From NCBI GenBank assembly GCA_024500155.1, contig CM044868.1:33963665-34027664 (forward strand): a stretch of DNA of 64,000 bases, given 5' to 3'. Shown in pieces: positions 11,401 to 22,391 of this stretch. This stretch comes from Chenopodium formosanum. Its lineage: Eukaryota > Streptophyta > Magnoliopsida > Caryophyllales > Amaranthaceae. Within the stretch, counting starts at the first letter, position 1, and each line of letters starts with the position of its first letter. The translations under genes and the position numbers were made by a program. The notes beneath the pieces are model-generated. The model saw nothing but the letters and a program-made list of their open reading frames with translations. It searched no databases and had not been told where the DNA came from.

Positions 11401-11500
11401 GAAGTCATCCTCATTTGATGCGATAATTTTCCAAAGGAAATTACCGAAGATCCACGCCTGTCGACCTTTAAAAGTTCGCCTGAACTTTGCTCCCGCTATG

Positions 11501-11620
11501 CCTGTACGTCGGCGCTTCCGTTGCTTTGAACCTGTACGTTGGTGCTCTTTTGCTTTTGAACCTATATGTCGGTGCTTTTTTGCTAATGAGCCAATGCTTA
11601 GGCGCTTTAAGCTAAGTGAG
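11501..11620. repeat. Exact 30-bp tandem repeat, four units
   Basis: Units start at 11,501, 11,531, 11,561 and 11,591 (CCTGTACGTCGGCGCTTCCG, CCTGTACGTTGGTGCTC, CCTATATGTCGGTGC, CCAATGCTTAGGCGC), so the period is exactly 30. It is just upstream of the palindrome cluster of the antisense gene. Confidence 0.8.
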
Positions 11621-11767
11621 ACGATCTCTTAACAGGTCGATCACTTTACGTAATCAAGCCGATTACTAAATCATGTCAAATTGGTTAGAGGGGCTAACTG
11701 ACGTACCAAGGAACCCAAAAATATGTTGCAGAAAGCTTGCACAACCTCAACAGGTGGCTGGGTGCTC

Positions 11768-11880
11768 TGGCGCCACTGAAAAACCATCAGCGCCAGGTGC
11801 TGATATTGGCGCCAGGCACCAAGCCAAATTTGTGACGCCAATGCATAGGGCTTGGCGCCAGCACGGGGATTTCCTTAAAT
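11768..11880 (+). promoter_or_regulatory. TGGCGCCA cluster before plant-mobile-domain gene
   Basis: Three perfect TGGCGCCA palindromes at 11,768-11,775, 11,807-11,814 and 11,853-11,860, plus half-matches (GCGCCAGG, GACGCCA). A weak TATA-like TTAAATAC follows at about 11,875. The palindrome matches the core of plant E2F sites (TTTGGCGC and its complement). It is placed where the plus-strand promoter should be. Binding by E2F is an inference. Confidence 0.55.
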
Positions 11881-12031
11881 ACCCCTTTCCTCTTCATTTT
11901 GCTGCTGCTCGTCGCGATTTTGCTTGAAAAAGTCCAAAAACTTCAATTGCTCGGTTCTTGCTCGTTTCTCAACCGAATTCGCTCAAATTTGTTGCAAATC
12001 AAAGCTCTTTTCATCTATTTTCCCGATCTAT

Positions 12032-12503
12032 GTAAGTTTTTTTCAAACTCACATCAGTTTTTATGAATTCTTGGCATGTTTATTCACGAATTTCATGAAA
12101 ATTCAAAACTTATAATGCTCAATTTGCTTTGTTTGTCAAGTTTTATGCTATGAAATTGCTTGATTATGTTTGTATATTGCTTTGGGAGTAATTTGAGACT
12201 TGTTTGACTCAATTTGGTGAAGAAATGAGCAATTTGCCATTGTTGGACCTCTTAAGGTCGTGAAGAACAATGTGACTTGTTCTTGATGTTTTTGCTAGCA
12301 ATTCTTGTCCAATTTGTCACAATAATCACCATAGTGTTGCAAGAAATTGTTTGATTGCTTGAAAAATGTTGTTATGCTCAATTCGAACTTGTGCTCTGTT
12401 TTAGTACAACGTACTCTGTTTTTTTTGCGAACATAGTATCATGCGGCTAGGCGAACTTTAGATACTATAGAACCTTAATTTATGATAATTTTGCACAATG
12501 TAG
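12032..12503 (+). other. Leader intron of plant-mobile-domain gene
   Basis: A strong donor TAT|GTAAGT at 12,031/12,032 and an acceptor ATGTAG at 12,503 bracket an AT- and T-rich stretch. The next exon would start one base before the ATG. Predicted by sequence only. Confidence 0.55.
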
Positions 12504-12504
12504 C

Positions 12505-14840
12505 ATGGCTAGACAACGAGGCTCGGGTTCACGGTCCCGAAACACTAGACGGGAGCATGAGCCCGTGGAGGACGACGCCGAGCCGTCCACTTCGCTTGGT
12601 CGACTTCCGGAGTGGGATGAGCAGACCCTATTCTTCGCCCCTGTCTACCACATTTCTGAGAGGGTGAGACGGGGCATCGCGCCCGGGAGGACGCGGCATC
12701 ACGGCTCCGGCTGTGATGGTTTAGGCGATTTGTACAGGATGTACATCGCCAGGGATCTTGAGACGAGGCTCCTATGGGAGTCTTGCGGACTAGCTACTCT
12801 ATTCGAGACCTCCGAGGCTATGATTGCCTCCAGCGGGGGTCACCATGTAGTGCGCGCTTTGGTGGAGTTCTTCTGGGACACCACCAACACCTTCCATTTC
12901 CCCTGGGGTGAGATGATGGTCACCCCTACAGACTTCAGTCTCATCACAGGACTGGAGTTCACTTCTGTGCCACTGTCGTTTGACAGTGGAATCGACGTCT
13001 TCTCTTTGGAGGTCGAGGAGCTGTTGGGGCCGATCGCTATTCGGGCCCGAGCTGAGGTCGAGACGACCCAGTTTAGCGCTAGGGGAATTCGCCGCTCGAC
13101 AGTAGCAGCGGCTCTTAATGACGATGCGACCACCCGAGAGCAGCGGGTGCGCATCTTTGCGCTGATGTTGTTGTAAGGGACATTCTCCCCTGACAAAGGT
13201 AGTAGGGCGTTGCTTTACTATCTTCCTGCTGTCCGTGATCTTCACCGGATCGGGACTTATGACTGGGCCAGTGTGGCCTATGCTGACTTCGTTCGTGTGC
13301 TAAGGGACTCGTGTCGACACCGGTCCTTTAGGACGAACGTCGCTTTGTCTGCTTTTTGGAAAGTCGTAGAGGTAAACATTATTCCCTATAAAGTTTAGCT
13401 CTACATATTAGTTAGCATTAACTCACACTTTTAACTCCTTGTAGATCTGGTTCTACGAGTACTTTCCTTCTGCTGCCCCGGCGAGACCATCGCCGCAGGG
13501 ATTTCCAGTGAGCGCCTCTTGGGGCGGCCATCATGTGGATATGTCTACTGCACATGTCCGGAACTGGATCATCTCGGTACGACTTTTATTGTTTATTTTG
13601 CTTTTCCGCGGTGCTTTAGATATATTCTTGCTTGATTGATGCTCTTTATAGGGGCCTAAGGTGGTATACCGGCCGTGGGGCGGTTGGACAGTCCCTGGGT
13701 TAGCCGCACAGTATTCTGCTGAGCGTCGCTATTTTTTGGGGACTTATAGAGCGATCACGTACTTAGGAGAGAGGGTTGCTAGACAACATTCTTCTGATGT
13801 CTTCGTCGTTCCTACTGCTCCACCACGTCATATGTTCGAAGAGGCGCGGTTGTCGAGCATGTCTGAGGGAGCTGGTACCCTTTGGCGGTCCCATGTGATC
13901 CTCGGGCGGTGTTATGCTGAGGAGCTACTACCTTTGTTAGCTCCAGCCACCGTACCGGTTGAGGATGTGAGGGTAAGATTTTCAGTTTTTACTTTCCATT
14001 AAGTAGCCCCCAAGTAATGTTTTACCGATTTTTTCTCGTTTTGTCAGGACGGTGCTGCTGATTTCGTGCCACCACGTATGTCCATCCACTACCAGGGGAT
14101 GTACGGGCCGATCTAGGAGATGATTCCTCAGGCTCACGAGGGCGAGTGCTTCGTAGAGCGGTCGATTCCTCGCCACCAGACTCAAGTAAGCTTAGTTTTT
14201 TTCAGAATTTTGTGTTCATATATCATGCATATTTACTGACTTATTTTTCTGACAGTTTTCACGCGAGGTAGTTTCAGCGATGGCACGATTCCTAGATGCC
14301 TTCCGGAGCCAGCTCGTCCAAATGAGGAATGCGACCACCTGCCGTCAGGATAACGTCATCCGAGAGGTAGTCTTTCTTTACTCATTATTTTTGCATTGCT
14401 GCTTCAATTTCACCTTGTTTCTGACTTAATTATTTTTGCAGGGCCAGCCTATTGCTTCTCACACCCGCACGAGACCTTAGGGGCGGAGGGATCCAACGAG
14501 GTCTAGCTTGAGACGTCGTCGCACTTCGTCAGGGGGTAGAGCTGGTCGCTCCGAGGCTTCTCGTGCTGACATTGCAGAGGGCTCGGGATCTTCTTCTGAG
14601 GGTGCTCACGCTGCACCGGTAGGAGAGGCTACCTCGGCTTTCAGAGGTGGTGGGATGTACGAGATAGGCTCGTCATCACTGCAGCCTCCGCGGCCTCAGC
14701 CTCAGATTGATCCTGGCTGGAGTGGTCCTATATTGAGTCTTCCTCCCCCTACGGAGACTGGAGCTGGAGCCAGTAAAGAGGTGACTCCTCGTACGGCGCA
14801 TTTTTATGATATGATGGGCATACGTCCTCCGGCACCGTAA
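12505..14840 (+). pseudogene. Antisense plant-mobile-domain (PMD) gene, six exons
   Basis: Exons 12,505-13,371, 13,445-13,576, 13,652-13,972, 14,048-14,185, 14,256-14,366 and 14,442-14,840 join with GT-AG junctions, all phase 0, giving a frame of about 655 codons. The core matches the plant mobile domain (aminotransferase-like, as in MAIN/MAIL proteins): LWESCGLATLFE, ALVEFFWDTTNTFHFPWGEM, TPTDFSLITGLEF, RALLYYLPAVRDL, IWFYEYFPSAAP. The C-terminus is basic and Ser/Pro/Gly-rich. Three in-frame stops break it: TAA 13,174-13,176, TAG 14,114-14,116, TAG 14,478-14,480. The domain is known both in silencing-related host proteins and in transposons. Here it lies antisense in the Tat-2 3' region, so it is element cargo. 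Its function in the element is unknown. Confidence 0.82.
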
Positions 14841-15271
14841 TTTGTTCCTGTGTATATTTTATTTTGACTTTTCCTAGAACTTTGCCTTAGACTCATTATT
14901 TATCGACACATTTTGTATATTTATGTTATTAAGAGTTTATTTGATTGTTATTATTATGTGTATGTTAGTGTGTGCAAGAAAAGTGTGACAAACAATTTTG
15001 CGCAAAAATTCCGTCATTTTTATTATTGATGGAGGGTATCCGACTCTCTCCCCCAAAAAGAAAAAATAAAAAAGGAAAAAAAATCGAATAAAATGTCTGG
15101 TGTTTGGAATTTAAAATAAAGTCCAAAAAGAATAATAATAATTAGAAATAATAGCTATTTTTAATTAATTAAGAAAAGGATAAAAAAGATAAACGGAGCC
15201 ATAAAGTCATTAACCGACTCGAGTTTAATATGAAAAACGCAAGTTGAGCACGCGCGGCTGATGTGGCAACT
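14841..15271. other. Spacer between the two antisense genes
   Basis: 430 bases of AT-rich DNA after the PMD stop. It probably holds the transcript end of that gene and the upstream part of the next promoter. An A-rich block lies around 15,056-15,085. I see no gene. Confidence 0.5.
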
Positions 15272-15414
15272 TGGCGCCAGCTGGCGCCACAATATGGTGC
15301 GTGGCGCCAGGCGCTACACTTGGCGTGTGGCGCCAAGCGCTGGCGGCTGGCGCCAATTGACGGTGATGCCGTATTTTATTCTGATTAAAACTCTTTGCAA
15401 TTTGTATATAAATA
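15272..15414 (+). promoter_or_regulatory. Five TGGCGCCA palindromes plus TATA box before DUF7745-like gene
   Basis: Perfect TGGCGCCA at 15,272-15,279, 15,282-15,289, 15,302-15,309, 15,328-15,335 and 15,348-15,355, with GGCGC half-sites between. A canonical TATATAAATA follows at 15,405-15,414, and the start codon is at 15,489. Spacing and order are those of a compact promoter reading into the antisense gene. E2F-type regulation is inferred from the core. Confidence 0.65.
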
Positions 15415-15488
15415 GCCCCTTGCCCAGCTGATTCTTCTCATAATTCCAGCGAATAAAATAATTCTCTGCTTTAGAAAAAACAATAATC

Positions 15489-17043
15489 ATGTCTTTAGTC
15501 ACCAAAACCTTCACCCAATACACTCATGAATGGTGTCGATCTCTTAATGCTAGAGACAGAAAAGAATTAGATTTATTTCACTTGGGGGGAATATATGGCA
15601 TCAAAGGGGTAGATCTTGACCTAGACTTCATACATACCGCTTTAGAATTTTGGAACGTTGATACTCATTGTTTCAGAATAGGGTATGATGAGATTAGCCC
15701 TTTGCCAGAGGAATTTGGTGCTATTTTAGGCTCCCATGCAATAGACCTCGTAGTAATCCCTAGAGTAGATGCATACTATTATAAGGATTTTGAGCGCTTC
15801 TTTAATTTAAAAGAAAGGGATTTATCAAAAATATTGGATGGCAACATAGTTAACTTGAAAGAATTCGCACGCCATTATTTTGATAAACCTCTTTCTAAAT
15901 CTTTTCATATATATAGAAGAAGGGCGTTATTATTTTGCATGCTTAACCAATTTTTTCTTAGTAGTGGTAAAAATAATGAAGGTCAATCAATTATAACCAC
16001 TGTACTAGAACAAATTGAATCAGGGAGAAATCCAATTTCATTAATAGTTGGAGAGACTATGATTAGTCTAGATGAATTGAAAAGGGACCCTAAAGCACCC
16101 TTTTCGCGGCTCTCCAATTTTACTACAGGTAGAAAAATAATATTTTTAATTACAGAAATCAAAAAATATATTTTTGTATTGTAATAATAATTTATTTGCA
16201 TTGCAATTTTTTTTACAAATGTGGCTAATAGAAAGGCTAGGATTAATTTTTTTTACACCCAATTGCTTTGTGAGAAGGAAGAAACGATTCCCTAAGATTG
16301 GGCGCCAAGGGTGGAGAAAAGTCTTCGAATCACGTGACTTTGCTATCAAGTGGGTCGTCCCATGGTGGAAAATAGAAAGGATGGTTGGTGTTAAAAAGCA
16401 ACCTTTCTGCCATCTTCCAAGCTTGTCTCGTGTGACTTATTATTATCCTTGCAGGGTAAAAAGACAATACGGCTTGCTTCAGAATATTCCTTCCGGGGAT
16501 CTTTGTCCTCCCTTTGAGTACCCTATTTCTCAAGAAGTAGACAGATTTGATGCTTACTGGGGTGCTAGACCTTTATGGGAAGTGATTACCCAAAAGGTTC
16601 CTCCTTCCTTGCCTAATGATGTGAAGAAGTGGTTGTTGAAGAAACCTTTGAAGGATTCGAATAAGAATCAGGGTAAAACTGATGTGAAGAGTCGTCTGGG
16701 AGACAGGGTGATTCCTGCCAAGGAACGCCTAGGTGCAAGAAATGAATTTAAAACACCTGCAATGCCTAGGAAGAAAAACGCTACCAAAGATAAAGGGAAA
16801 AGGAAAGCTAACACCACAGATAAAAAGGCATGGGTGGAAAAGAGGCATGGAGTGTTAGCTGAAGGGGAGACTATCTACTCTAAAATTGAGTGTAGGTCCT
16901 CTAAAAGGTGCCTACTAGCTAAGGTTATGGATGAAGAGGAGGAAGCAGACAAAAATTGGAAAAGGGCTAGAAAGGAAAAGAAAGATAAGGAGCATTGCTT
17001 GTCCTTCAATTTATTAGACTTAGTTTGTTATTTTTTTATTTAA
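15489..17043 (+). pseudogene. Antisense DUF7745-like gene of Tat-2
   Basis: Two open stretches, 15,489-16,184 and about 16,190-17,043, lie in different frames. The first has the layout typical of DUF7745-type plant proteins (W-CRSL-RD at the N-terminus, LDFIHTALEFWNVDTHCFRI, then ISPLPEEFGAILG). The second begins FLQMWLIERLGL, a usual later part of the same domain, and ends in a lysine-rich tail with clusters of acidic residues. An intron with donor ACAG|GTAGAA at 16,128/16,129 is likely, but I find no intact acceptor, so the break may be a lost splice site or a frameshift. Biochemical role unknown. The position, antisense in a Tat 3' region, parallels the PMD gene. Confidence 0.6.
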
Positions 17044-17255
17044 AGTTGATTTATTTCAGCCTTATTTAAATTCCATAAATAATGTAATTTTATTTTATTA
17101 ATGAAATTTCAGCTTTGAATTAAATTTTTTACTTTAAATTTATTTTATTAAAGCAATGAAAACCGAAAAAAATTTATTTTCCAGAAATTCTTCGAGTACG
17201 GAAGTCGAAAATTTTCCAAAAAATACCGAAATTCACCCAGAGTTTATTTCCGAGT
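17044..17255. other. AT-rich spacer after DUF7745-like gene
   Basis: About 210 bases rich in TTTAAATT-type sequence. No gene is seen; it probably holds the 3' end of the antisense transcript. Confidence 0.4.
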
Positions 17256-17350
17256 TGGCGCCAATTGTTGGCATTTGGCGCCTGTCATTTGAGTCTGGCG
17301 TCAGGCGCCAATTTCATCGGCTGGCGCTGATGATTTCTGGCTGGCGCTAG
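17256..17350. promoter_or_regulatory. Third, degraded GGCGCC cluster
   Basis: One perfect TGGCGCCA (17,256-17,263, inside GTTGGCGCCAATT) followed by TGGCGCCT (17,276-17,283), CAGGCGCCAA near 17,301-17,311, and two CTGGCGCT. No TATA box or start codon is evident next to it. It may be a remnant of another promoter copy in the Tat-2 3' region, or may act on either strand. Confidence 0.45.
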
Positions 17351-17520
17351 GTACCTTACTGCGACGCCGATAATTCGCCAATCTTCTGTTGAATTTTAAT
17401 TAATTCTGGAACGCGGAGATGTCAAAAAATAAAGTGGCCGCACCCGTAAAGGGTTGCCTACGTATCCTTTCTTAAGGAATCAGGCCGAACGTAGCTCTCT
17501 TGAGTATCCTACTCAAGTAC

Positions 17521-19696
17521 TTATGGGTCGTATTTCTTAAGTTGGTCAAGATTTGTCATGTTTGAGAATTCATTGCCATCCATATCAGTTAGTTTTGCTG
17601 CACCTCCTGACAGGATTGTTTTGACAATGTAGGGTCCAGACCAATTAGGTCTAAATTTACCCCTTAGGTCTAAAACATTTTTCCTTAGTGCTTTTAATAC
17701 CAAATCTCCTACTTTGATATTTCTTGTCTTGACCTTCTTATTAAAATGCCTAGCCATACGAGTTTGGTAACACTGAGTGTGATGTAGAGCTTCTAGTCGT
17801 TTTTCGTCGAGTAGAATCAATTCTTCATATCTTGCCCTAGTCCAATCAACTTTATCGAGTTTACTCTCTAACGCGATGCGTAGAGATGGTATTTCTAGTT
17901 CGACAGGTTGTACGGCATCCATTCCATATATCAAAGAAAATGGCGTATTTCCTGTTGATGTACGGATTGACGTGCGGTAACCCCACAATGCGAAGTGAAG
18001 TTTGTCAGGCCAATCTTTATAATTTTCAGTCATTTTCTTGATGATAGTCTTTAAATTTTTGTTAGCTGCCTCGATTGCTCCATTTGCTTGAGGTCTATAA
18101 GGGGAAGAATGATGATGTTGAATGTCGTACTTTTGTAGCAATTCTTCACATTCGGCTTGAAAGTGAGTTCCATTGTCACTTATCATTTAAATGTAGGACT
18201 CCGTATCGGCAGATAATATTTCTCTCGATAAAGAGTGCTACATGTTTTGCAGTGAGTTTAGCGTATGATTGCGCTTCGACCCACTTTGTGAAGTAATCAA
18301 TTTCTACTAGAATAAATTCGTGGCCTCCTGTTCCTGGGGAAGTGATTTTGCCAATGATGTCAATTCCCCATGTAGAGAATGGCCATGGCGATGTGTAAGT
18401 ATAGAGCAAAGATGGAGGGACATGTTGTAAATTGGCATAAATTTGGCATTTAGGGCATCTTTTTACATATTGATGACAATCCCTATTCATTGTAGTCCAA
18501 TAATATCCTTCTCGCATTATTTTCTGGACAAACATTTTGCCGTTTACATGAGTGCCACAGATTCCTTTGTGAACTATTCTCATTGCTCTTTGTGCATCCA
18601 CCTTTCCTACGCATAAGAGAGCTCGACCTTTAGGTACCCTTTTATGTAGCTCGTTATCTATGAGTACGTATTGGGAAGCCAAAAGTCTTAATGCTCGTTT
18701 TGCTCTTTTGTCAGCATGAGGAGGGTATTCTCCATTGGTGACATAATTGAGTATGTCCGTGTACCACAGTTCTTCTTCTTCCTCTTCTTCTTCTTGGACT
18801 AAGTCGTCGTCTTCTATAGCCTGGATATATGCTGGTTTGTGCCTTTTTTCTATAGTTAGAGGCATTTGCTCAATTTCCGTGGGAATCCTAACCATTGAGG
18901 CTAATCTTGCCAAAGCATCGGCAAATTGGTTTTCCTCTCTAGGTAGATATGTATATTCTACCTTGTCTAATTGATCAGTAAGAGTTTCCAGATAGGTTTG
19001 ATAAGGGGCTAGACTTTCGCTCCTTACTTTCCACCTTTTAGATATCTGATTGATGATCAAAGAAGAGTCTCCGAATATCCTTAACTTCTTTACTCCCAAT
19101 GACAAGGCTGTTTCAAGGCCTACCACGCATGCTTCATATTCAGCAGCATTGTTGGTAACGTCGAAATCAAGCTTTATTGAGATTGGAACGTAATCTTCTT
19201 TAGGTGATACTAGTAGTACTCCAACGCCACATCCCTTTTGGTTTGAGGCTCCGTCGAAATACAAGGTGCAAGTATCATCTTCAGTAACCATTAGGTCTTC
19301 ATCTGGAAATTCATTGTCTTGTATTGGCGTCGAATCTTCTATTGGAAAATCTGCCAGAAAGTCTAAGACCACGGATCCTTTAATAGCTTTTTGTGGCATA
19401 AGCCTTACATCGAATTGGGCTAGATTGACTATCCATCTTGATATGCGTCCATTGAGTGTAGATTTCTCGAATAGATACTTGAGTGGATCTACTCGGGAGA
19501 CTACGAAAACGGTATGCACCAACATGTAATGTCTTAACTTAGTTGTGGCCCACACCAAGGCAAGGCACAATTTCTCGAGCGGTGTATAGCGTGCTTCGCA
19601 TTCAAGCATCTTTTTACTTAGGTAATAGATTGCGTTCTCTTTGCCTTCTACTTCTTGTGCTAGCATGGCTCCCATTGTCTCTTTGGTAACCGTCAA
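17521..19696 (-). pseudogene. Tat-2 RNase H and integrase
   Basis: RNase H shows D in LYFDGASNQKG, E in NNAAEYEACV and D in IFGDSSLIINQ. Integrase shows H in IVHKGICGTH, a CPKC knuckle, D in WGIDIIGK, D in ISDNGTHF and E in PQANGAIEAANK. The C-terminal domain ends PNWSGPYIV and DQLKKYDP. A frameshift at about 18,176-18,190 lies between the first two catalytic aspartates of integrase. An EEEEEEE run occurs near 18,775 between the RNase H and integrase domains. The 17,351-17,520 stretch below it is 3' leader-like sequence with no gene. Confidence 0.9.
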
Positions 19697-20840
19697 ATAT
19701 GACCTAAGAGGTATTCCGGGAAGTGCCGGTGCTAATACGGGAGGATTTGTGAGATAGGCTTTGATCTTTTCAAAGGCTTTTTGACACTCGTCATCCCATA
19801 TTACTGGTACATTCTATTTGAGCTTCTTGAAGATTGGTTCACATATTGTCGTCAGTTTTGATATGAGCCTACTTATGTATTGCAATCAGCCAATAAATCC
19901 TCAATCTGTTTCTCAGTCTTGGGCGGTGGCATTGACATGATTGCTTTAATCTTGGTTGGGTCTGCCTCTATTCCTCTAGAGCTTATGACGTATCCCAAGA
20001 GCTTGCCTGAGGTGATTCCAAAAGCACATTTTGATGGATTCAACCTCATGTTATATTTTCTTAGCCTTTCGAAAAATTTCCTTAAGGCTAGTTGATGTCC
20101 TCGACAGTCTTTTGATTTCACAATCATGTCGTTGACATATACTTCGACTTCTTTATGCATCATGTCATGGAGTAAGGCAGTTGCTGCACGTTGGTAAGTA
20201 GCACCCGCGTTTTTCAATCCGAATGGCATTACCGTGTAGCAGTAAGTGCCCCATGGCGTTATAAAATTTGTTTTCTCCATGTCTTCTTCTGCCATGAGAA
20301 TCTGGTTGTAACCTGCGTACCCATCCATGAATGAGAGAAGCGCGTGATTTGCCGTGTTATCTACCAGAATATCGATGTGTGACAAAGGGAAGTCGTCCTT
20401 TGGACTTGCCTTATTTAGATCTCGATAGTCGACACACATCCTTACCCTTCCGTCTTTCTTCGGAACTGGGACGACGTTGGCGACCCATTCGGGGTATTTG
20501 GATACCTTGATGAAACCTGTAGTTATTTGTTTTTGAACTTCTTCTTTTATTTTAAGTGCTACGTCGGGTTTCATTCGACGCAACTTTTGTTTTACAGGTT
20601 TCATTCCTAGAATTAGTGGTATAGTGTGTTGAGCTATTTCTCTATTAATGCATGGCATATATTTTCATATGACCAAGCAAATACATCGATAAATTCTTTA
20701 AGTAAGTTAATTAAATCGGTTCTTTCTTGTTTATTCAACGTTAATCCGATTTTAACTTCTCTTTTATGAGTTGAATCATTCGATATATCAACTGTTTCAG
20801 TCTCTTCAATTACCGGTGTTTTCTTTGCGAGTGTTTCCAT
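19697..20840 (-). pseudogene. Tat-2 reverse transcriptase, catalytic aspartate lost
   Basis: RT motifs are present: ANVVPVPKKDGRVRMCVDY, DLNKASPKDDFPL, TYCYTVMPFGLKNAGATYQR. The catalytic box reads YVNDMIVKSK where the family has YVDD, through a single G-to-A change (GTC AAC GAC). The upstream linker FIDVFAWSYENICH is at 20,634-20,840. Frameshifts lie near 20,640 and 19,880-19,900, and a TAG near 19,817 interrupts the RT to RNase H connection. Even if read through, the enzyme would lack one of two metal-binding aspartates. Confidence 0.9.
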
Positions 20841-21761
20841 TGCTTTAATAATTTCTTTGTCTTTTTCATTGTTAGTTAAGCAATGCTCGTCATCTTAGGT
20901 TAGAGAAGAACACGAGAAGTAAGAAGAATGAGAAATATTATTGTACTCTTAGATCATTACATCAAAGAGTGATATGTCCTCAGGGACTGGATCACTTACT
21001 ATCCTAGGGGGAGGTGTTACTACTAAAGACTTAGAAGATTCTAAAGGAAAAGACTCTGACTCGGACTCTGACTCTGACTTAGACGACTCTTCAAACATCG
21101 GTCCTTGCCCTGTCGTGATGGGTATCTTCCTTTCGCTTGGAGTAGTCACCTTGATAGTCTTGCGCCACCCTTGTAGCGATCCTTCAGCTGGAGTAATTAG
21201 CTTCGAGGGATCGAAGCTTTCGCTTTGTAGGACTGTTTGAATGAGCGAGGAGTTATCCTCTTTATAAGTTGGCCCATTCTTTTCTTGCCCAAACAGTAAT
21301 CCCATGACGTTAAAGTCAAAGCATGGGGGTGCTTTCTCCTTGTGGACGGGAGTTGGGATTTCATCAGTGAAGTAGCAATCCAAGAAAATCTCGAATCCTT
21401 GTTGTCGTATTCCGTTTACAATAAATGGCTCGGGAAATTCATGACATGGATAGTCCTCTCCTTCTTTTATGAACTGACCATTAAGCGTAAGGGGGTACAG
21501 ATCCATTGGAATTGCTTTCTTTTGAATGCGAGCGTCCCTACGTGCTTTCGACTTTTCCTGGGCTCACTTGAGATCTCTCCAAGTCGGTTCGAAACCAAGT
21601 CCGAAAGTGTCCAACTTAGGGAGGCCAGGTAACTCCAGCGGTTTTGCCATTCCTTTCTTCTTCCCTAGGGTCATCCCAGGAAAGTGTTCTTGTTTCTTCA
21701 GCATGGCATTGACAATCATGTTTGAATGGGGGTCATGGCAAAGAGGGATCCTTTCATCCTC
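20841..21761 (-). pseudogene. Tat-2 protease-RT linker
   Basis: A linker in the same frame as protease, with the open part at 20,949-21,506 (MDLYPLTLNGQF, then PCHEFPEPFIVNGIR). It includes a Ser-Glu repeat (SKSESESESES) near 21,080. In-frame stops occur near 20,948, 20,895 and 21,566. Such spacers between protease and RT are usual in this Tat group, and their function is not known. Confidence 0.65.
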
Positions 21762-22391
21762 CTAGATTAAGCAGACTTCTTCGTTAAAGCCCCATAGGTC
21801 TTCATCATCCTCGTCGTGTTCCACATTAATAATTGGATTTTCTATAGATTTGATTCTCATTGGCGAAGCATCGATGGTGATTGGAATTCCTCCAACTATA
21901 GCTTTCACTTGTTGGTGGAGAGATGAAGGGACTACCTTTAGATCATGAAGCCAAGGGCGTCCCAACAATAAGTTGAATGAAGCTTTGATGTCTACTACTT
22001 GGAAAGTTGTAGCATGTTCTATTGCTCCTGCCGTTACATTTAGGGTAATCTTGCCAAGAGCCTGACGACGAATGTTGTCGTAGGCCCTTATTCCTTGTGT
22101 AGACGGAGTTAAATCTTTGTCCCTTATGTCGAGCATCCTTGCGGTTCTAAGTGGACAAACGTTGATGGCTGATCCATTGTCTACGAGAGTCATAGGAACA
22201 TTCATCCTCTTGCAGACTACTGTGAGGTTTAATGCCTTGTAATGTTTGTCACCTTCTGGAGGTAAATCTTTGTCAGAGAAGGTGATCAAATTAATCGGGC
22301 TTGGAAGGTCACTTGTGAGGAAGTTGGCTAATCCCTCAGGAGTAGTGTCAGAGTCTATCCCGATTTTGTCCAAGGCATTCATTACAGCCAA
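21762..22391 (-). pseudogene. Tat-2 aspartic protease
   Basis: Retroviral-type aspartic protease that would cleave the polyprotein. The active-site motif reads MTLVDNGSAINVCPL, the form normal for this lineage. The second conserved motif is FNLLLGRPWLHDL. The domain spans roughly residues 60-150 of the open stretch. It is continuous in frame with gag except for a TGA at 22,401-22,403, and closes at TAG 21,762-21,764 where the linker continues. Confidence 0.88.

Noticed and set aside
13174..13176. TAA in PMD exon 1 as the donor of a very small intron
   Set aside because: The only nearby acceptor would make an intron of about 26 bases, too short for plants, and would remove conserved residues.
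15272..15355. TGGCGCCA motifs as remnants of the Tat primer-binding region
   Set aside because: The PBS motif is TTTGGCGCCGTCTGTG and differs right after the core; the clusters have no LTR ends beside them and repeat at short intervals.
17156..17350. Plus-strand open frame over the third GGCGCC cluster as a small gene
   Set aside because: Only 64 codons, made of the repeated GGCGCC motif, with no homologous domain.
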